The notes: generated from the letters alone by a model not told the origin. A DNA stretch of 54,353 nt from Phormidesmis priestleyi ULC007 (GCF_001895925.1 NZ_MPPI01000032.1:1-54353); one strand, 5' to 3'; shown: positions 35,742-44,807, counted from the first letter of the stretch. Program-made: numbers and translations.

Positions 35742-36146
35742 TTAGGACGGAGAAATGAGAGTGAGATTGGGAAAGTAGGTGCGGTAGCGATTGGCATCAC
35801 GGGTAATGAGTGGCAACTGTGAAACCGTGGCATGAGCGCCAATGTAAAAGTCAGGCATTGGCGCAGTTTTGGTGCCACCGCGACGACGATAGATGAGGAA
35901 GCTTTGCCCTGCAAGAAAGGCGGCTTCCCAGGGTAAAGCGAAGCGTTGAAAGAGAGTTTCGGGGAGTGCAGCTAGGAGTGCGGCTTCTTGGGGAAATCCA
36001 ACGGCGATTTCGGCGTAGATGATCGGGTTGATAGCAAGTTTATCTTGGCGAGCGTAGGTCGTAAGTTGATGGGTTGACCAGCTAAACCAATTTGGATCGT
36101 TGGTGAGGATATCGAGAATGATGTTGCTATCGACGAGGACGGTCAT
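35742..36146 (-). CDS. PIN domain toxin (VapC-like)
   Basis: A 134-residue PIN-domain RNase. Acidic residues expected for the metal site are in VLVDSNIILDIL (Asp6), IIYAEIAVGF (Glu), and MPDFYIGAHAT with a later ITRDANRY. Such proteins are toxins that cleave tRNA or rRNA. The gene overlaps its AbrB-type antitoxin gene by four bases (ATGA), a common toxin-antitoxin layout. It lies convergent to larE and eight bases from its stop. Confidence 0.9.
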   Translation of the reverse strand: MTVLVDSNIILDILTNDPNWFSWSTHQLTTYARQDKLAINPIIYAEIAVGFPQEAALLAALPETLFQRFALPWEAAFLAGQSFLIYRRRGGTKTAPMPDFYIGAHATVSQLPLITRDANRYRTYFPNLTLISPS

Positions 36147-36373
36147 GGGGTTTCGCCATCGCGTGTGAGGCTAATGATTTGATCGGTGGTAACGTGCTGA
36201 AGCGTTCCACGCATGGTGGCAACCCAAGTTGAGATCGGATCGGCGGGTTGTTTTTTCTTGATATAGAGGCGGTTGCCTTCTATTTCAAGTTCGAGTTCGG
36301 TTTCGGGTAGAATTCCAAATTGATCGCGGATTTCGGGAGGAATCGTGATCTGTCCGTCTGGAGTGAGGTGCAT
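36143..36373 (-). CDS. AbrB/MazE-like antitoxin
   Basis: A 76-residue protein with the swapped-hairpin AbrB fold: MHLTPDGQITIPPEIRDQFG then LELEIEGNRLYIKK. The C-terminal tail, with WVATMRGTLQH, probably wraps the PIN toxin. It is the first gene of the pair and likely represses its own promoter. The cassette sits between two copies of the larE 3' end. Confidence 0.9.
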   Translation of the reverse strand: MHLTPDGQITIPPEIRDQFGILPETELELEIEGNRLYIKKKQPADPISTWVATMRGTLQHVTTDQIISLTRDGETP

Positions 36374-36412
36374 GGTGAGCAGGTTACAAGATGGGGCGTG
36401 ATTTGATTTTAG

Positions 36413-36517
36413 CCCTTCAATCCTACGGGTTTCTCTATCTCACATTAGCTCTAGAGAGCTACCGCAGCGGCAAGCTCAATCAGGTGCTAGAACTTTGCTG
36501 CGGTTAATCAGAAATAA
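36413..36517 (+). repeat. direct repeat, larE 3' end copy 2 (decayed)
   Basis: This stretch repeats the larE 3' end. In frame it reads ALQSYGFLYLTLALESYRSG, then KLNQVLEL, as in LarE, but one extra T shifts the frame before CGG and yields an early stop. Clearly homologous non-coding debris. Confidence 0.85.
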
Positions 36518-36618
36518 CCGAGAGGCGCGATCGCTGCATCACCACTGATCGACCATGATAGTATCGCGACTCAGTTCAAAGGTTATATTAATGATCAAAT
36601 CATAGCTTTGGTTGCTAA

Positions 36619-36858
36619 ATGAAATCGTTTGCTCTAACCTGTGCTTTAACTGCACTGGTATCGTCACCTTTTCTGCTGGCTGCTCTATCTTCTACGGCAA
36701 AAAACTGCGATCCCGCCTATCCGAGTGTTTGCATTCCTTCCCCGCCGCCTGACCTGGATTGTAAAGACATTTCTTATCGCAACTTTAAAGTGTTGTCTCC
36801 CGATCCGCATCGGTTCGATCGCGACAAAGACGGCATCGGCTGTGAGAAAAAATCATAA
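36619..36858 (+). CDS. excalibur calcium-binding domain protein
   Basis: A 79-residue exported protein. A signal-like segment (MKSFALTCALTALVSSPFLL) precedes two Cys residues (NCDP, VCIP) and an excalibur domain: CKDISYRNFKVL with FDRDKDGIGCE. The DxDxDG loop is EF-hand-like and the flanking cysteines probably form a disulfide. It is probably extracellular. Function is unknown. Confidence 0.85.
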   Translation: MKSFALTCALTALVSSPFLLAALSSTAKNCDPAYPSVCIPSPPPDLDCKDISYRNFKVLSPDPHRFDRDKDGIGCEKKS

Positions 36859-36894
36859 GCAAAGCGCTTACACAATCAAGTGTGCGAACAATTT

Positions 36895-39093
36895 CTACCA
36901 GCGTTGAATTGTTTTTGCTAAATCTTGCAGGTTTAGGTAGTCCACAACAAAGCTTTTTTGAAGTAGCTCAAGCGGAATGAATTCGTCATATTTTTGCAGT
37001 TGAGGAACTTCGTCTGAGTTGAGCAACTCATCCGCGTTCAGTCGTCTTTCTGTCAGCGATCGGATCTCATAGTCCAGACTTTCTAGCTTGCACTTACCGA
37101 GTCTGACGATTAGGAAATAGGGCGATCGTGCCTTGATGCTTTTTAGCCCTAATGTCTCTTTGCAGTAGACCCGCAAAAAGCGCTCCAGTGTGCGAAAAGC
37201 CATCGTGCCTGCCCAGGGAAAAATGCAGCAAAGCGCTTCATCTAGAAGCACGATCGAGTGATTGAATAATCCCGTTTTGTGTGCCAACCCGCGAGCTAAC
37301 TGCAATCGCTGCTTTGCGCCTGCTTGCAAATATGAATAGTCAGTAGACTCTTGCAGAACTTGCCGCATGCGTTGCAGCACCCGATCGTGAATCTCGCCTG
37401 CACTGCCTCGCCAAGAACTAGAGGTTGCAGTTTTTTGACTCACTTGCACCGCAATCACTTTTTTCTTGGCATCGACTTCTAGCACTTCCCAAACTCGTCC
37501 TGCTAGAGAGATGCGATCGCCCTCTCCGGGCGGCACGACAATGCTGCCGATGGCTTTTCCGTCGCGTTTAACCACGTAATCTTCAACATCAGGGAAAATG
37601 GCGTAAAACTTAAAATTTCGGGCGATCTTTTCGCCTCGCAATCCGATAATCAGCCCACCTTCAGCCGTTTTCTGGATGTGATCAATGTCGATTAAATGCC
37701 TCAATAACTGCCGAAAATCATTTTGTGAAATGGCACGAAACGGCGGCAGTGTTAGCACCTGTTCAGCCAGCGCCGAGGGTGAAAGCTCTCCTCGCGAAGC
37801 CAACACGCTGATCGTTTGGTGATAGAGCAAACTAAACGGATATTGCATCGATCGAGCTGGCTCAATCCACTGCTCTTCGAGATAAAGCTGAATGACCGCA
37901 ATGCACTGCAAAAGCTGCCAGGGCAACTGTTCGGGCAATAATTCTTCACCCGTGGGTCGCTCTTCTGCACAGACAAACCGCATCTCAGCCGCGCCACCTC
38001 GTCTGCCCGATCGCCCTAATCGCTGCAAAAAGCTGGCAACCGAAGCAGGCGCTTCAAGCTGAATGACGCGATCGAGTTGCCCCAAATCAATGCCCATTTC
38101 AAACGTCACCGTCGCGGCAGTTACGGCTGGCGTATCAGGTTTTCGCATCGCCGTTTCTGCGGTTTCTCTCAAAGCGGCTGAAATGCTGCCGTGATGAACG
38201 TGATAAATATCGGGAAATCCTTTAGCGTGGGCGATTTCTCGCAGTGCTGCGATCGCCTCTTCAGTTGCGGTGCGCCCATTGGCAAAAATCAGACATTTGC
38301 GCCCTTGACTTTGATTAAACAGATGCAAATGATAAGGGTTAAACGCTGAATCTTTGGTTTCCCCGATCGCTCTCACAACCATTCCAGGATCATAGAAATG
38401 CTCTAGCGAAAGCTGAATGTTGCGCTGCCCGTCTTCGATTTGTGGCGTACTCACCGATCGAGTGGTGCCCGATCGCAGCCAGTTTTCTGCCAGTTGATAA
38501 TCTCCCAGCGTTGCAGAAAGTCCGATTCGGCGCGGTTGATTGTGAGTGAGTTGGGCGAGACGCGAAAGCTGACAGAGAATCTGTGCCCCACGATCGCTGC
38601 CAATAAAAGCATGAATCTCATCAATCACGATAAATCGCAAATCGCCAAAGACGCGATCGAGATCAGCGCTTTTATTAATCAGCAGACTTTCTAATGACTC
38701 TGGGGTGATTTGCAAAATGCCGCGCGGATCGGTGAACAGCTTTTTTTTGCGGCTTTGAGTCACGTCTCCGTGCCACGCCCATACGGGAATATCGGCGTAT
38801 TTTAAGAGATCAGTTAAGCGATCGAACTGATCATTAATCAGTGCCTTAATCGGGCCGATATACATCGCACCCACCGACTGAGGAGGATTTTCACACAACA
38901 ACGTCAACACGGGTAGGAATGCTGCCTCTGTCTTTCCAGATGCCGTTCCTGCTGCAATCAGCAAATGATTGTCTGTATCGAATACAACACGACAAGCTTC
39001 GATTTGAGCCTGTCTCAGATCAGTCCAGCCATTGCTATAAATATAATCTTGAATAAAAGGAGCAAGACGCTGGTAAGAATTCTGCATGAACAC
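36895..39093 (-). CDS. DEAD/DEAH-box superfamily 2 helicase
   Basis: A 732-residue SF2 helicase. Motif I is AAGTASGKTEAA (residues 47-58), motif II is DEIH (158-161), motif III is LSATLGD, and motif VI is FLQRLGRSGRRGG. A long C-terminal region of about 350 residues follows. The closest family impression is the Lhr/YprA-like helicases that include BrxHI of BREX type 2. A BrxD-like ATPase gene on the same strand begins 2.7 kb upstream; BrxD and BrxHI-type genes occur together in defence loci, so the two may function together. Start at 39093; an ATG six bases further in is equally possible. Confidence 0.85.
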   Translation of the reverse strand: MFMQNSYQRLAPFIQDYIYSNGWTDLRQAQIEACRVVFDTDNHLLIAAGTASGKTEAAFLPVLTLLCENPPQSVGAMYIGPIKALINDQFDRLTDLLKYADIPVWAWHGDVTQSRKKKLFTDPRGILQITPESLESLLINKSADLDRVFGDLRFIVIDEIHAFIGSDRGAQILCQLSRLAQLTHNQPRRIGLSATLGDYQLAENWLRSGTTRSVSTPQIEDGQRNIQLSLEHFYDPGMVVRAIGETKDSAFNPYHLHLFNQSQGRKCLIFANGRTATEEAIAALREIAHAKGFPDIYHVHHGSISAALRETAETAMRKPDTPAVTAATVTFEMGIDLGQLDRVIQLEAPASVASFLQRLGRSGRRGGAAEMRFVCAEERPTGEELLPEQLPWQLLQCIAVIQLYLEEQWIEPARSMQYPFSLLYHQTISVLASRGELSPSALAEQVLTLPPFRAISQNDFRQLLRHLIDIDHIQKTAEGGLIIGLRGEKIARNFKFYAIFPDVEDYVVKRDGKAIGSIVVPPGEGDRISLAGRVWEVLEVDAKKKVIAVQVSQKTATSSSWRGSAGEIHDRVLQRMRQVLQESTDYSYLQAGAKQRLQLARGLAHKTGLFNHSIVLLDEALCCIFPWAGTMAFRTLERFLRVYCKETLGLKSIKARSPYFLIVRLGKCKLESLDYEIRSLTERRLNADELLNSDEVPQLQKYDEFIPLELLQKSFVVDYLNLQDLAKTIQRW

Positions 39094-39400
39094 TAATTCT
39101 CAGTAAAGTAAAATCACTGGTAAACCTTGAGAAATTAAAAACCTAAAACTAAATCAGTTCAGAGTTTTCAATCACTAATACTTCATTCAGCTTTTTTTGC
39201 GGCTCAAGTTAAGGCAGGGCAAGGATCGTCACATTCTACGCTCAAGATATCGTTTTGGTCAAAATCCTTTTATGATAAATAAAATCTATCTTCCGATGGA
39301 TTGAGAGACCGCTCCATTGTTAGATAACCTGCACAAGGCTCACAATTTTAAAGCGATGAGTCCTAAATATAGTCAGATACTCACGGAGACAAAATTTACT
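39094..39400. other. divergent intergenic region
   Basis: AT-rich spacer of about 300 bases between the helicase and the Thr/Pro-rich gene. A GGAG about 12 bases before the ATG at 39401 is the likely ribosome binding site. No promoter motif or gene was identified. Confidence 0.3.
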
Positions 39401-40105
39401 ATGCTGAGAAAAATCGTGGCTGCTAGTGTTATTGCAGTTTTGACAGGCTATGCCTTACCGGGAGCGGCCCAATCGATCGATACCAATCTCGCTCAAACCC
39501 CAACAACACCTACAGAAACTCAGCCAACGACACCTACAGAAACTCAGCCAACAACACCCTCTACAGAGACGACTCCTATAACGCCTTCAACCACAACTAC
39601 AGACCCGATTAAAACCCCTTCTACCGAGACGCAGCCGACGGCTCCTACCGAGACGCAACCGATGACTCCTACCGAGACGCAACCGACGACTCCTTTGCCA
39701 TCTACTCAGCCAGTCACCCCAGAACCCACGACCACGACCCCATCTACTACTCCGTCTGCTGAGGTAAAGCCCGGCGACGCAACGGCTACAACAACGGTGC
39801 TCTCAGAAGAAACGATCACGGGCATCAAAGAAGTTTCATTTCCGACCCCGCCCGTCACGCCTGCCTTTTTTACATTGCCGATCGAGCTTCGGGTTGTGAA
39901 AGATCCGGCAATCACCAGCAATACGCCGATCACCGATAAGAATGCTACTGACCTTTCAGCCTGGTCAAGTGCGATCAGAGCTTGTGCGATGGATAGACCT
40001 GCGTTTGTCCGCATGGTCGGTGATCAGCAAGTGCCCTTCATGGTCAATGGCACCGAAGGGAAAGTCAGACTGAATGCAAACGACAAGCCCGTTTGTAGTG
40101 GTTAA
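39401..40105 (+). CDS. secreted Thr/Pro-rich low-complexity protein
   Basis: The ATG at 39401 is chosen because it starts a signal peptide (MLRKIVAASVIAVLTGYALP then GAAQS); the longer frame from 39317 has no such feature. Residues of about 35-130 are degenerate repeats of PTTPTETQ, followed by a Ser/Thr linker. The C-terminal 100 residues, from VSFPTPPVTPAFFTLPIELR, look globular and contain two cysteines. The protein is likely an exported wall or matrix protein with a stalk. It interrupts the helicase and ATPase pair on the opposite strand. A strong terminator follows. Confidence 0.7.
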   Translation: MLRKIVAASVIAVLTGYALPGAAQSIDTNLAQTPTTPTETQPTTPTETQPTTPSTETTPITPSTTTTDPIKTPSTETQPTAPTETQPMTPTETQPTTPLPSTQPVTPEPTTTTPSTTPSAEVKPGDATATTTVLSEETITGIKEVSFPTPPVTPAFFTLPIELRVVKDPAITSNTPITDKNATDLSAWSSAIRACAMDRPAFVRMVGDQQVPFMVNGTEGKVRLNANDKPVCSG

Positions 40106-40148
40106 TTTTTTCTAAGTCATTCCATTGGCTACTTAGAAATTTCTAATG

Positions 40149-40186
40149 ATCAGGGAGTCGATCGCGATCGGCTCCCTGATTTTTTG
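40149..40186 (+). terminator. rho-independent terminator
   Basis: ATCAGGGAG and CTCCCTGAT pair around a CGATCG-rich loop and are followed by TTTTTT. It lies 44 bases past the stop of the Thr/Pro-rich gene. Confidence 0.85.
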
Positions 40187-40281
40187 GGGTGCGATCGCTT
40201 TAGCAATGCTTTTGTGAATGGGTCATTTGTCATATATCTCATGTGCCAAATGACCCATGTCAAATTAATCAAGATCTAAAG

Positions 40282-40441
40282 ACGTGAATTCGACGACTTC
40301 GTTATCAGTCCATCGCGCCCCCTAAATCCCCCAACTTTGGGGACTTCAAGTCAAAATTTCCGGTTCAAAGTCCCCCATTCTGGGGGATTTAGGGGGCAGA
40401 AGCCGCTCTTGACGAATCGATAAATCTCATCGAATTCACGT
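40282..40441 (-). repeat. MITE-like element, copy C
   Basis: About 160 bp with terminal inverted repeats ACGTGAATTCGACGA and CATCGAATTCACGT. The core has CCCCCTAAATCCCCC and GGGGGATTTAGGGGG. Its right flank, after GGGGG, begins CAGAAGCCGCT as in copy B. Its right end touches the TTA of the BrxD-like gene stop. Confidence 0.8.
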
Positions 40442-41772
40442 TAAAGAGTGAATTCTGCAAACTCGCCGTTGGGTTTTGCTTGGGCAACTTTGCTGACTCG
40501 ACTCGGTTGAAAATCTGAACGCTGCAAAAGTTGACTTAGAGATAGGTGAGGGTTTTGATGCAAGATATTTAACACGCTCATAAAATCGCGCACAATCTCA
40601 CCGGGAGTCAACAATTTATCAGCCCCGACTCGATCGCTAATCACGCTCAAAAATTCCTTTAATTCCTGCGACGAGAGCGTCTTGCTGTAGTCGTAGTGGT
40701 GCTTGTGCATTTCTGCTAATCGTTGCAGCAATTGCAAAACTTCAGATTGGCTCAACGGCTCTAAGCGAATCACGGGCGCGATCGTATCGACCATGCCACT
40801 CTGACTAACTAACGCACTTTGAGCCGTGCGCCGTTGCCACGCCGGGTCACTATAAAGCCCCCGTCGCGGATCTTCTAAAAATTGGGGAGTGCCTCCAATC
40901 ACGATCCCCAAATGTGACACTCTACCTTGCATCACATCGTTAAACATCGCCAGCAGTTTGTCGTAGTTATTTTGACGAGACACCGTAGTTGAAATTTTTA
41001 GCAGGTGAATCACTTCATCTAACACAATGATCAGACCTTTATAGCCAATGTCTGCAACAAATCGAGCCAAAAGCTTGATGTAGTCATACCAGGTATCATC
41101 GTCAATAATTACCCGCACCCCTAACGCAGCTTTTGCCTCTGTTTTGGTCGAAAATTCTCCTCGCAGCCAGCGCAATGCTGACTCTTTCTTGAGATCATCA
41201 TCACTGCGGTAGCCGGACCAATAAGCAATGATTACGTTTGCAAACTCAAATCCATTTACCAAGTCTGCAACATCTTGAGTGACGGCTCGAATTTTGGCTT
41301 CTATGTGAGCATCAAACCCCCGATCACTAGACTTCAAACCTGTCTCCTGTGCCACTTGAGTTTGAATTCCGGCAATCCAGCGCTCTAAAATCATGGTCAA
41401 CGCACCGCCATCAGGTCGGCTCTTAGTCGTGAGATTATGCATCAGTTCTCGATAGGTCGCGAGGCTAGAACCATTCGTTCCGGCGAGGCGACGATCGGGC
41501 GTGATATCGGCATCTGCAACCACAAACCCTTGCTCCACGGCATGACTGCGGAGCAATTGCAGCATAAAGCTTTTCCCGGCTCCATAACGCCCGATCACTA
41601 GGCGAAACGTCGCACCGCCCGCCGCAATATTACTTAAGTCTTGCAGCAGCGTCGCGACTTCTTTTTCTCGCCCCACAGCAATGTGATCTAGCCCCAAGCG
41701 GGGAACAACTCCTGCCCCTAATGCGTTGAGTAAAGCAGTGGAGACTCGCTTAGAGAGTTGAGACGGTGCCAT
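40441..41772 (-). CDS. BrxD-like (DUF2791) P-loop ATPase
   Basis: I start at the ATG at 41772; an ATG at 41862 adds 30 residues unlike the family. The 443-residue product has FRLVIGRYGAGKSFML (Walker A at 61-68), VVADADITPDRRL, and a Walker B-like LIIVLDEVIHLL (252-253), then GIVIGGTPQFLED. It matches the DUF2791 family that includes BrxD of BREX type 2 and ATPases linked with TerB-domain proteins and helicases. The helicase downstream on the same strand is a plausible partner, but the usual PglZ, PglX and TerB genes are not in the window. Confidence 0.85.
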   Translation of the reverse strand: MAPSQLSKRVSTALLNALGAGVVPRLGLDHIAVGREKEVATLLQDLSNIAAGGATFRLVIGRYGAGKSFMLQLLRSHAVEQGFVVADADITPDRRLAGTNGSSLATYRELMHNLTTKSRPDGGALTMILERWIAGIQTQVAQETGLKSSDRGFDAHIEAKIRAVTQDVADLVNGFEFANVIIAYWSGYRSDDDLKKESALRWLRGEFSTKTEAKAALGVRVIIDDDTWYDYIKLLARFVADIGYKGLIIVLDEVIHLLKISTTVSRQNNYDKLLAMFNDVMQGRVSHLGIVIGGTPQFLEDPRRGLYSDPAWQRRTAQSALVSQSGMVDTIAPVIRLEPLSQSEVLQLLQRLAEMHKHHYDYSKTLSSQELKEFLSVISDRVGADKLLTPGEIVRDFMSVLNILHQNPHLSLSQLLQRSDFQPSRVSKVAQAKPNGEFAEFTL

Positions 41773-42260
41773 AGAGTTGCGCGTGAAGTGAATCGCAACC
41801 AGCGTATCACTGCTGATAGCGAACGATCGCTTTATCAACGTTGGGAGCTTGCCCGAAAGCACACATTTAAAAAAGATCTGTGAAGTCTCGCTTTACTTTA
41901 TGCAGTTTTTAACTCAGTGCCTATACTAATTCTTAGATTAGATTTATCTAATGAAATGAAAACTTGAAAATCGGGGATCTTTTATCTGCTAACTCTTTGA
42001 ATAATCAGGACTCCTAAAGGACTTTCAACCGACGTGCGATATATCACTCACTTCAGCAAATTTATCGAAGATCCTCCGCCAAAACTCGTAAGTTAGAGCG
42101 ATTTTTCCCGGAAATCCGTTAAATGCTCAGTAGTAATAGCACAGTAGGAATGATTAAGTAATTACTAGCAAAATACGGATGAGTTGTCTGGAACCATCCC
42201 CCATGTCATTTCACTCGTTCCTGAATGTATCGCTCATTATCCCGCCGGCGGAGTAGTCTC
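41773..42260. other. divergent intergenic region
   Basis: About 490 bases between the BrxD-like gene (leftward) and the PEP-CTERM-like gene (rightward). Apart from a GGCGGAG ribosome binding site at the right end, I see no gene, RNA or clear promoter. Confidence 0.3.
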
Positions 42261-43079
42261 ATGTTTCAGCAATTTACAGCAAGACTCGTCACCCTAAGCA
42301 CGATCGCAACCCTCTCTTTTTCGTCTGCGGTGAACGCCGTCACAGTCTACCAGATTGACGATGGAAAGAGTGAGGCTGCCGTGGGGCTGACTCCCAGTTC
42401 TTGTACTGCGACTTCCCCTCCGATCCCTAGAACCAATCCGCCCCCCGTTTTTGGCGATTTGCTATGGCTCAATTCTTTCAACACCAGAGCCGGGGGCGAA
42501 TTTATTGACTCGATCGATGTCGTTTGGGGCGCACGGGTCACTGATCCCTGCACCAAAACCGAATTGCTTGACAGCGGACTCTCAAATGAACCCGCAAAAG
42601 TTTTTTTATACACCGACGCTAACGGAGACGGACAGCTAGAGCTTTTAGCTGAAAAAGATACGATCGTTCGCCCTCCTGATCCAAAGCGTCCTGACATTTT
42701 TTCTAGAATTGTGCTTGACCAACGCCAGCAAGTCAGTGGAACTTTCTATGTAGCGGCTCTGTTTCCTAACCAGCTAGAAGGACAATTTCCGGCGGCTCTC
42801 GATATTCCACCCGCTGGCACACCTCCTAGAGCCGGGAAGTCTTGGCTAGCTTTTAGCACCTCTTCTGGCACCTCTACCAGCCCGTATTTTGCTCCTAGCG
42901 TCGATCCGCTTTTAAAGCTGACCAATGATAACGTCTACACTGCGGGTTATTGGCTATTGCGCGCCAACGGCAGTGCAGCCCCCTTAAAATCGGTTCCAGA
43001 GTCAACGTCAGTGATTGGTTTGGTGGCGATCGCCACTTTGAGCGCCGGAACGCTGCTCAGACGGAAACCAAAATCTTGA
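42261..43079 (+). CDS. secreted PEP-CTERM-like protein
   Basis: The ATG at 42261 is preceded by GGCGGAG and starts a signal peptide (MFQQFTARLVTLSTIATLSF then SAVNA). The 272-residue mature protein is beta-rich with no named domain. It ends in VPESTSVIGLVAIATLSAG, then LLRRK, a PEP-CTERM-like tail with a Pro-Glu-rich start, a transmembrane helix and a basic end, which directs sorting by an exosortase in many cyanobacteria. Extracellular or outer-envelope location is inferred. Confidence 0.7.
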   Translation: MFQQFTARLVTLSTIATLSFSSAVNAVTVYQIDDGKSEAAVGLTPSSCTATSPPIPRTNPPPVFGDLLWLNSFNTRAGGEFIDSIDVVWGARVTDPCTKTELLDSGLSNEPAKVFLYTDANGDGQLELLAEKDTIVRPPDPKRPDIFSRIVLDQRQQVSGTFYVAALFPNQLEGQFPAALDIPPAGTPPRAGKSWLAFSTSSGTSTSPYFAPSVDPLLKLTNDNVYTAGYWLLRANGSAAPLKSVPESTSVIGLVAIATLSAGTLLRRKPKS

Positions 43080-43173
43080 TATCTCCCTGATTGCGGACTC
43101 GCTCTCTTAAGCGGTGGCGCTATGATATTGAGCATTAGTTGCAACTGCGAACCTCTTCCGTAGAAACACAAAA

Positions 43174-43542
43174 ATGCTGACAATGGTGACAACGGTTGTG
43201 ACGATCAATCTGCTCTTAGCGCTAGGCTGCTTTTATATAGCGTGGAAAGTGTGGCAGTTTAGACGAGCGATCGCCACCGCAGCCGATGCCCTGCTGATCG
43301 CCGAGCAACACACCCACGCTGTGCTACACGGTGCCCCCGACGCGATTCTCAGAGGGCAGATTGGGACTCACCAGCTTCGACAGAGCTATCAGAAATTAGA
43401 ACCTCAATATCAGCAAGTCAGACGAGCACTGGCACTCTTGAGTTTAGGGCAAACAGTTTGGAGACGGCGCGCCCAATTTTTGCCTCTTCCAAAAATGTCT
43501 CAGCGAACCTTTAGAACGTCGAAAAACAAACCGAGAAAATAA
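43174..43542 (+). CDS. small membrane-anchored hypothetical protein
   Basis: A 122-residue protein with one N-terminal transmembrane helix (VVTINLLLALGCFYIAWKV), a soluble helical middle with a His-rich AEQHTHAVLH stretch, and a basic C-terminus (FRTSKNKPRK). Not recognised. It begins 94 bases after the PEP-CTERM-like gene and is followed by the YtxH gene on the same strand. Confidence 0.65.
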   Translation: MLTMVTTVVTINLLLALGCFYIAWKVWQFRRAIATAADALLIAEQHTHAVLHGAPDAILRGQIGTHQLRQSYQKLEPQYQQVRRALALLSLGQTVWRRRAQFLPLPKMSQRTFRTSKNKPRK

Positions 43543-43759
43543 TCAACGGTGCCCCTTTACCCATAAATTTCCTTTTGCAAGGGTCTTAGCTCCCAATCTT
43601 GAGATACTTTATAGAAGACAGACGAGTCAGTGGCTCTACTGAAATCTTTGAGATCTGTCCTATGGCTTGGAAGGATTCAGCAAGACTCTGGCAGAATAGG
43701 GTTAACTTACCCAAACGCAAGGTCTGAGTAGGTGTTAACAAAGGATTAGTGCGAGAATT

Positions 43760-44110
43760 ATGTCAAACAATCGTTCTGGATTTTTGGGAGGAATAATCAT
43801 CGGAGCTACCTTTGGAGCGATCGCAGGTCTGTTGGTCGCACCTCGTACCGGACGTGAAACTCGGCAGCTAATCAAAAAATCTGCTGATGCTCTCCCAGAG
43901 TTGGCAGAAGATTTATCAACGACTGTGCAACTTCAAGCAGATAGACTCTCAGAAACCGCTTTACGAAACTGGGATGGCACTTTGGGGCGGCTACGCGAAG
44001 CTGTTTCTGCGGGGCTAGATGCGACCCAGCGCGAACACCAACTGCTCAACCGCACCGAGGTGGAACCACCCACTGACTCTCAGCCTCCTTTACGCGATCG
44101 TTTGCTATAG
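43760..44110 (+). CDS. YtxH domain-containing protein
   Basis: A 116-residue protein with the YtxH signature at its N-terminus: GFLGGIIIGATFGAIAGLL followed by VAPRTGRETRQLIKK. The first 30 residues contain a glycine-rich transmembrane helix and the rest is a helical cytosolic segment. The family is associated with stress and membranes; its role is undefined. It is followed ten bases later by the DUF948 gene, so the two are co-transcribed. Confidence 0.85.
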   Translation: MSNNRSGFLGGIIIGATFGAIAGLLVAPRTGRETRQLIKKSADALPELAEDLSTTVQLQADRLSETALRNWDGTLGRLREAVSAGLDATQREHQLLNRTEVEPPTDSQPPLRDRLL

Positions 44111-44120
44111 GCGAAATCTG

Positions 44121-44759
44121 GTGATTGATCCCATCTTCTGGTTAGGACTCTCGATCTTATTGGTGGCGGTGAGCATTGCTGCCGTCTTGATTGTCATGGT
44201 GCCTGCCATTCAAGAGTTGAGCAGAGCCGCTCGCAGTGCCCACAAGCTGTTTGATACGCTCAATCGTGAGCTTCCTCCCACGCTAGAGGCGATTCGGCTG
44301 ACGGGGCTAGAGATTACTGAACTGACAGACGATATTAGTCAGGGCGTTCAGAGTTCGAGTCAGGTCGTTAAGCAGGTTGATCAGAGCATTAGCGGGGTTA
44401 AACAACAAGTCCAGAAGGCTCAAACTACAAGTCGAAGCGTGTTTGCCGGAGCCAAAGCTGCTTGGAAAACCCTAACTCAGCCTGCTCCCAAAACGAGACG
44501 TGACCGCCTTTCTTCATCCACACGTAACTCGATCGATTTGAACGAATCTCGTCGCCCTGAGCCTAATAGTGAACCCCTCGATCGACCCTATGCCTCTCCA
44601 GGCTATCTCGCTTATCCTGAAGTCGATGACTTAGGCAATGAAATCTTGGAGTTAGACTCCCATTCGTCAGAGGTGGCTAGAAACGGACTTCGCGATCCTC
44701 TGAGAGACACCCACGATCGCAGTGATCAACAACCGACTCGGAGTGACAACAATTTTTAG
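44121..44759 (+). CDS. DUF948 domain-containing protein
   Basis: The GTG at 44121 is chosen because the product then starts with a transmembrane helix (IDPIFWLGLSILLVAVSIAA) as in DUF948 proteins; a longer frame upstream overlaps the YtxH gene and is unlikely. The 212-residue protein has a helical cytosolic part with RSAHKLFDTLNRELPPTLEA and QVVKQVDQSISGVKQQ, then a polar, disordered tail with an RRPEPNSEP stretch. DUF948 and YtxH genes are often neighbours. Function unknown. Confidence 0.8.
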   Translation: MIDPIFWLGLSILLVAVSIAAVLIVMVPAIQELSRAARSAHKLFDTLNRELPPTLEAIRLTGLEITELTDDISQGVQSSSQVVKQVDQSISGVKQQVQKAQTTSRSVFAGAKAAWKTLTQPAPKTRRDRLSSSTRNSIDLNESRRPEPNSEPLDRPYASPGYLAYPEVDDLGNEILELDSHSSEVARNGLRDPLRDTHDRSDQQPTRSDNNF

Positions 44760-44782
44760 TCTTTCTCGGCGTGATGATCACA

Positions 44783-44807
44783 GGCACCTGCAATGGGTGC
44801 CTTTTTT
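44783..44807 (+). terminator. rho-independent terminator
   Basis: GGCACC and GGTGCC pair around TGCAATG and are followed by TTTTTT. It ends the YtxH-DUF948 transcript. Confidence 0.85.

Noticed and set aside
39490-39700. Repeats in the Thr/Pro-rich gene as a CRISPR-like array
   Set aside because: The units are imperfect, in frame and coding, with no spacers of constant length.
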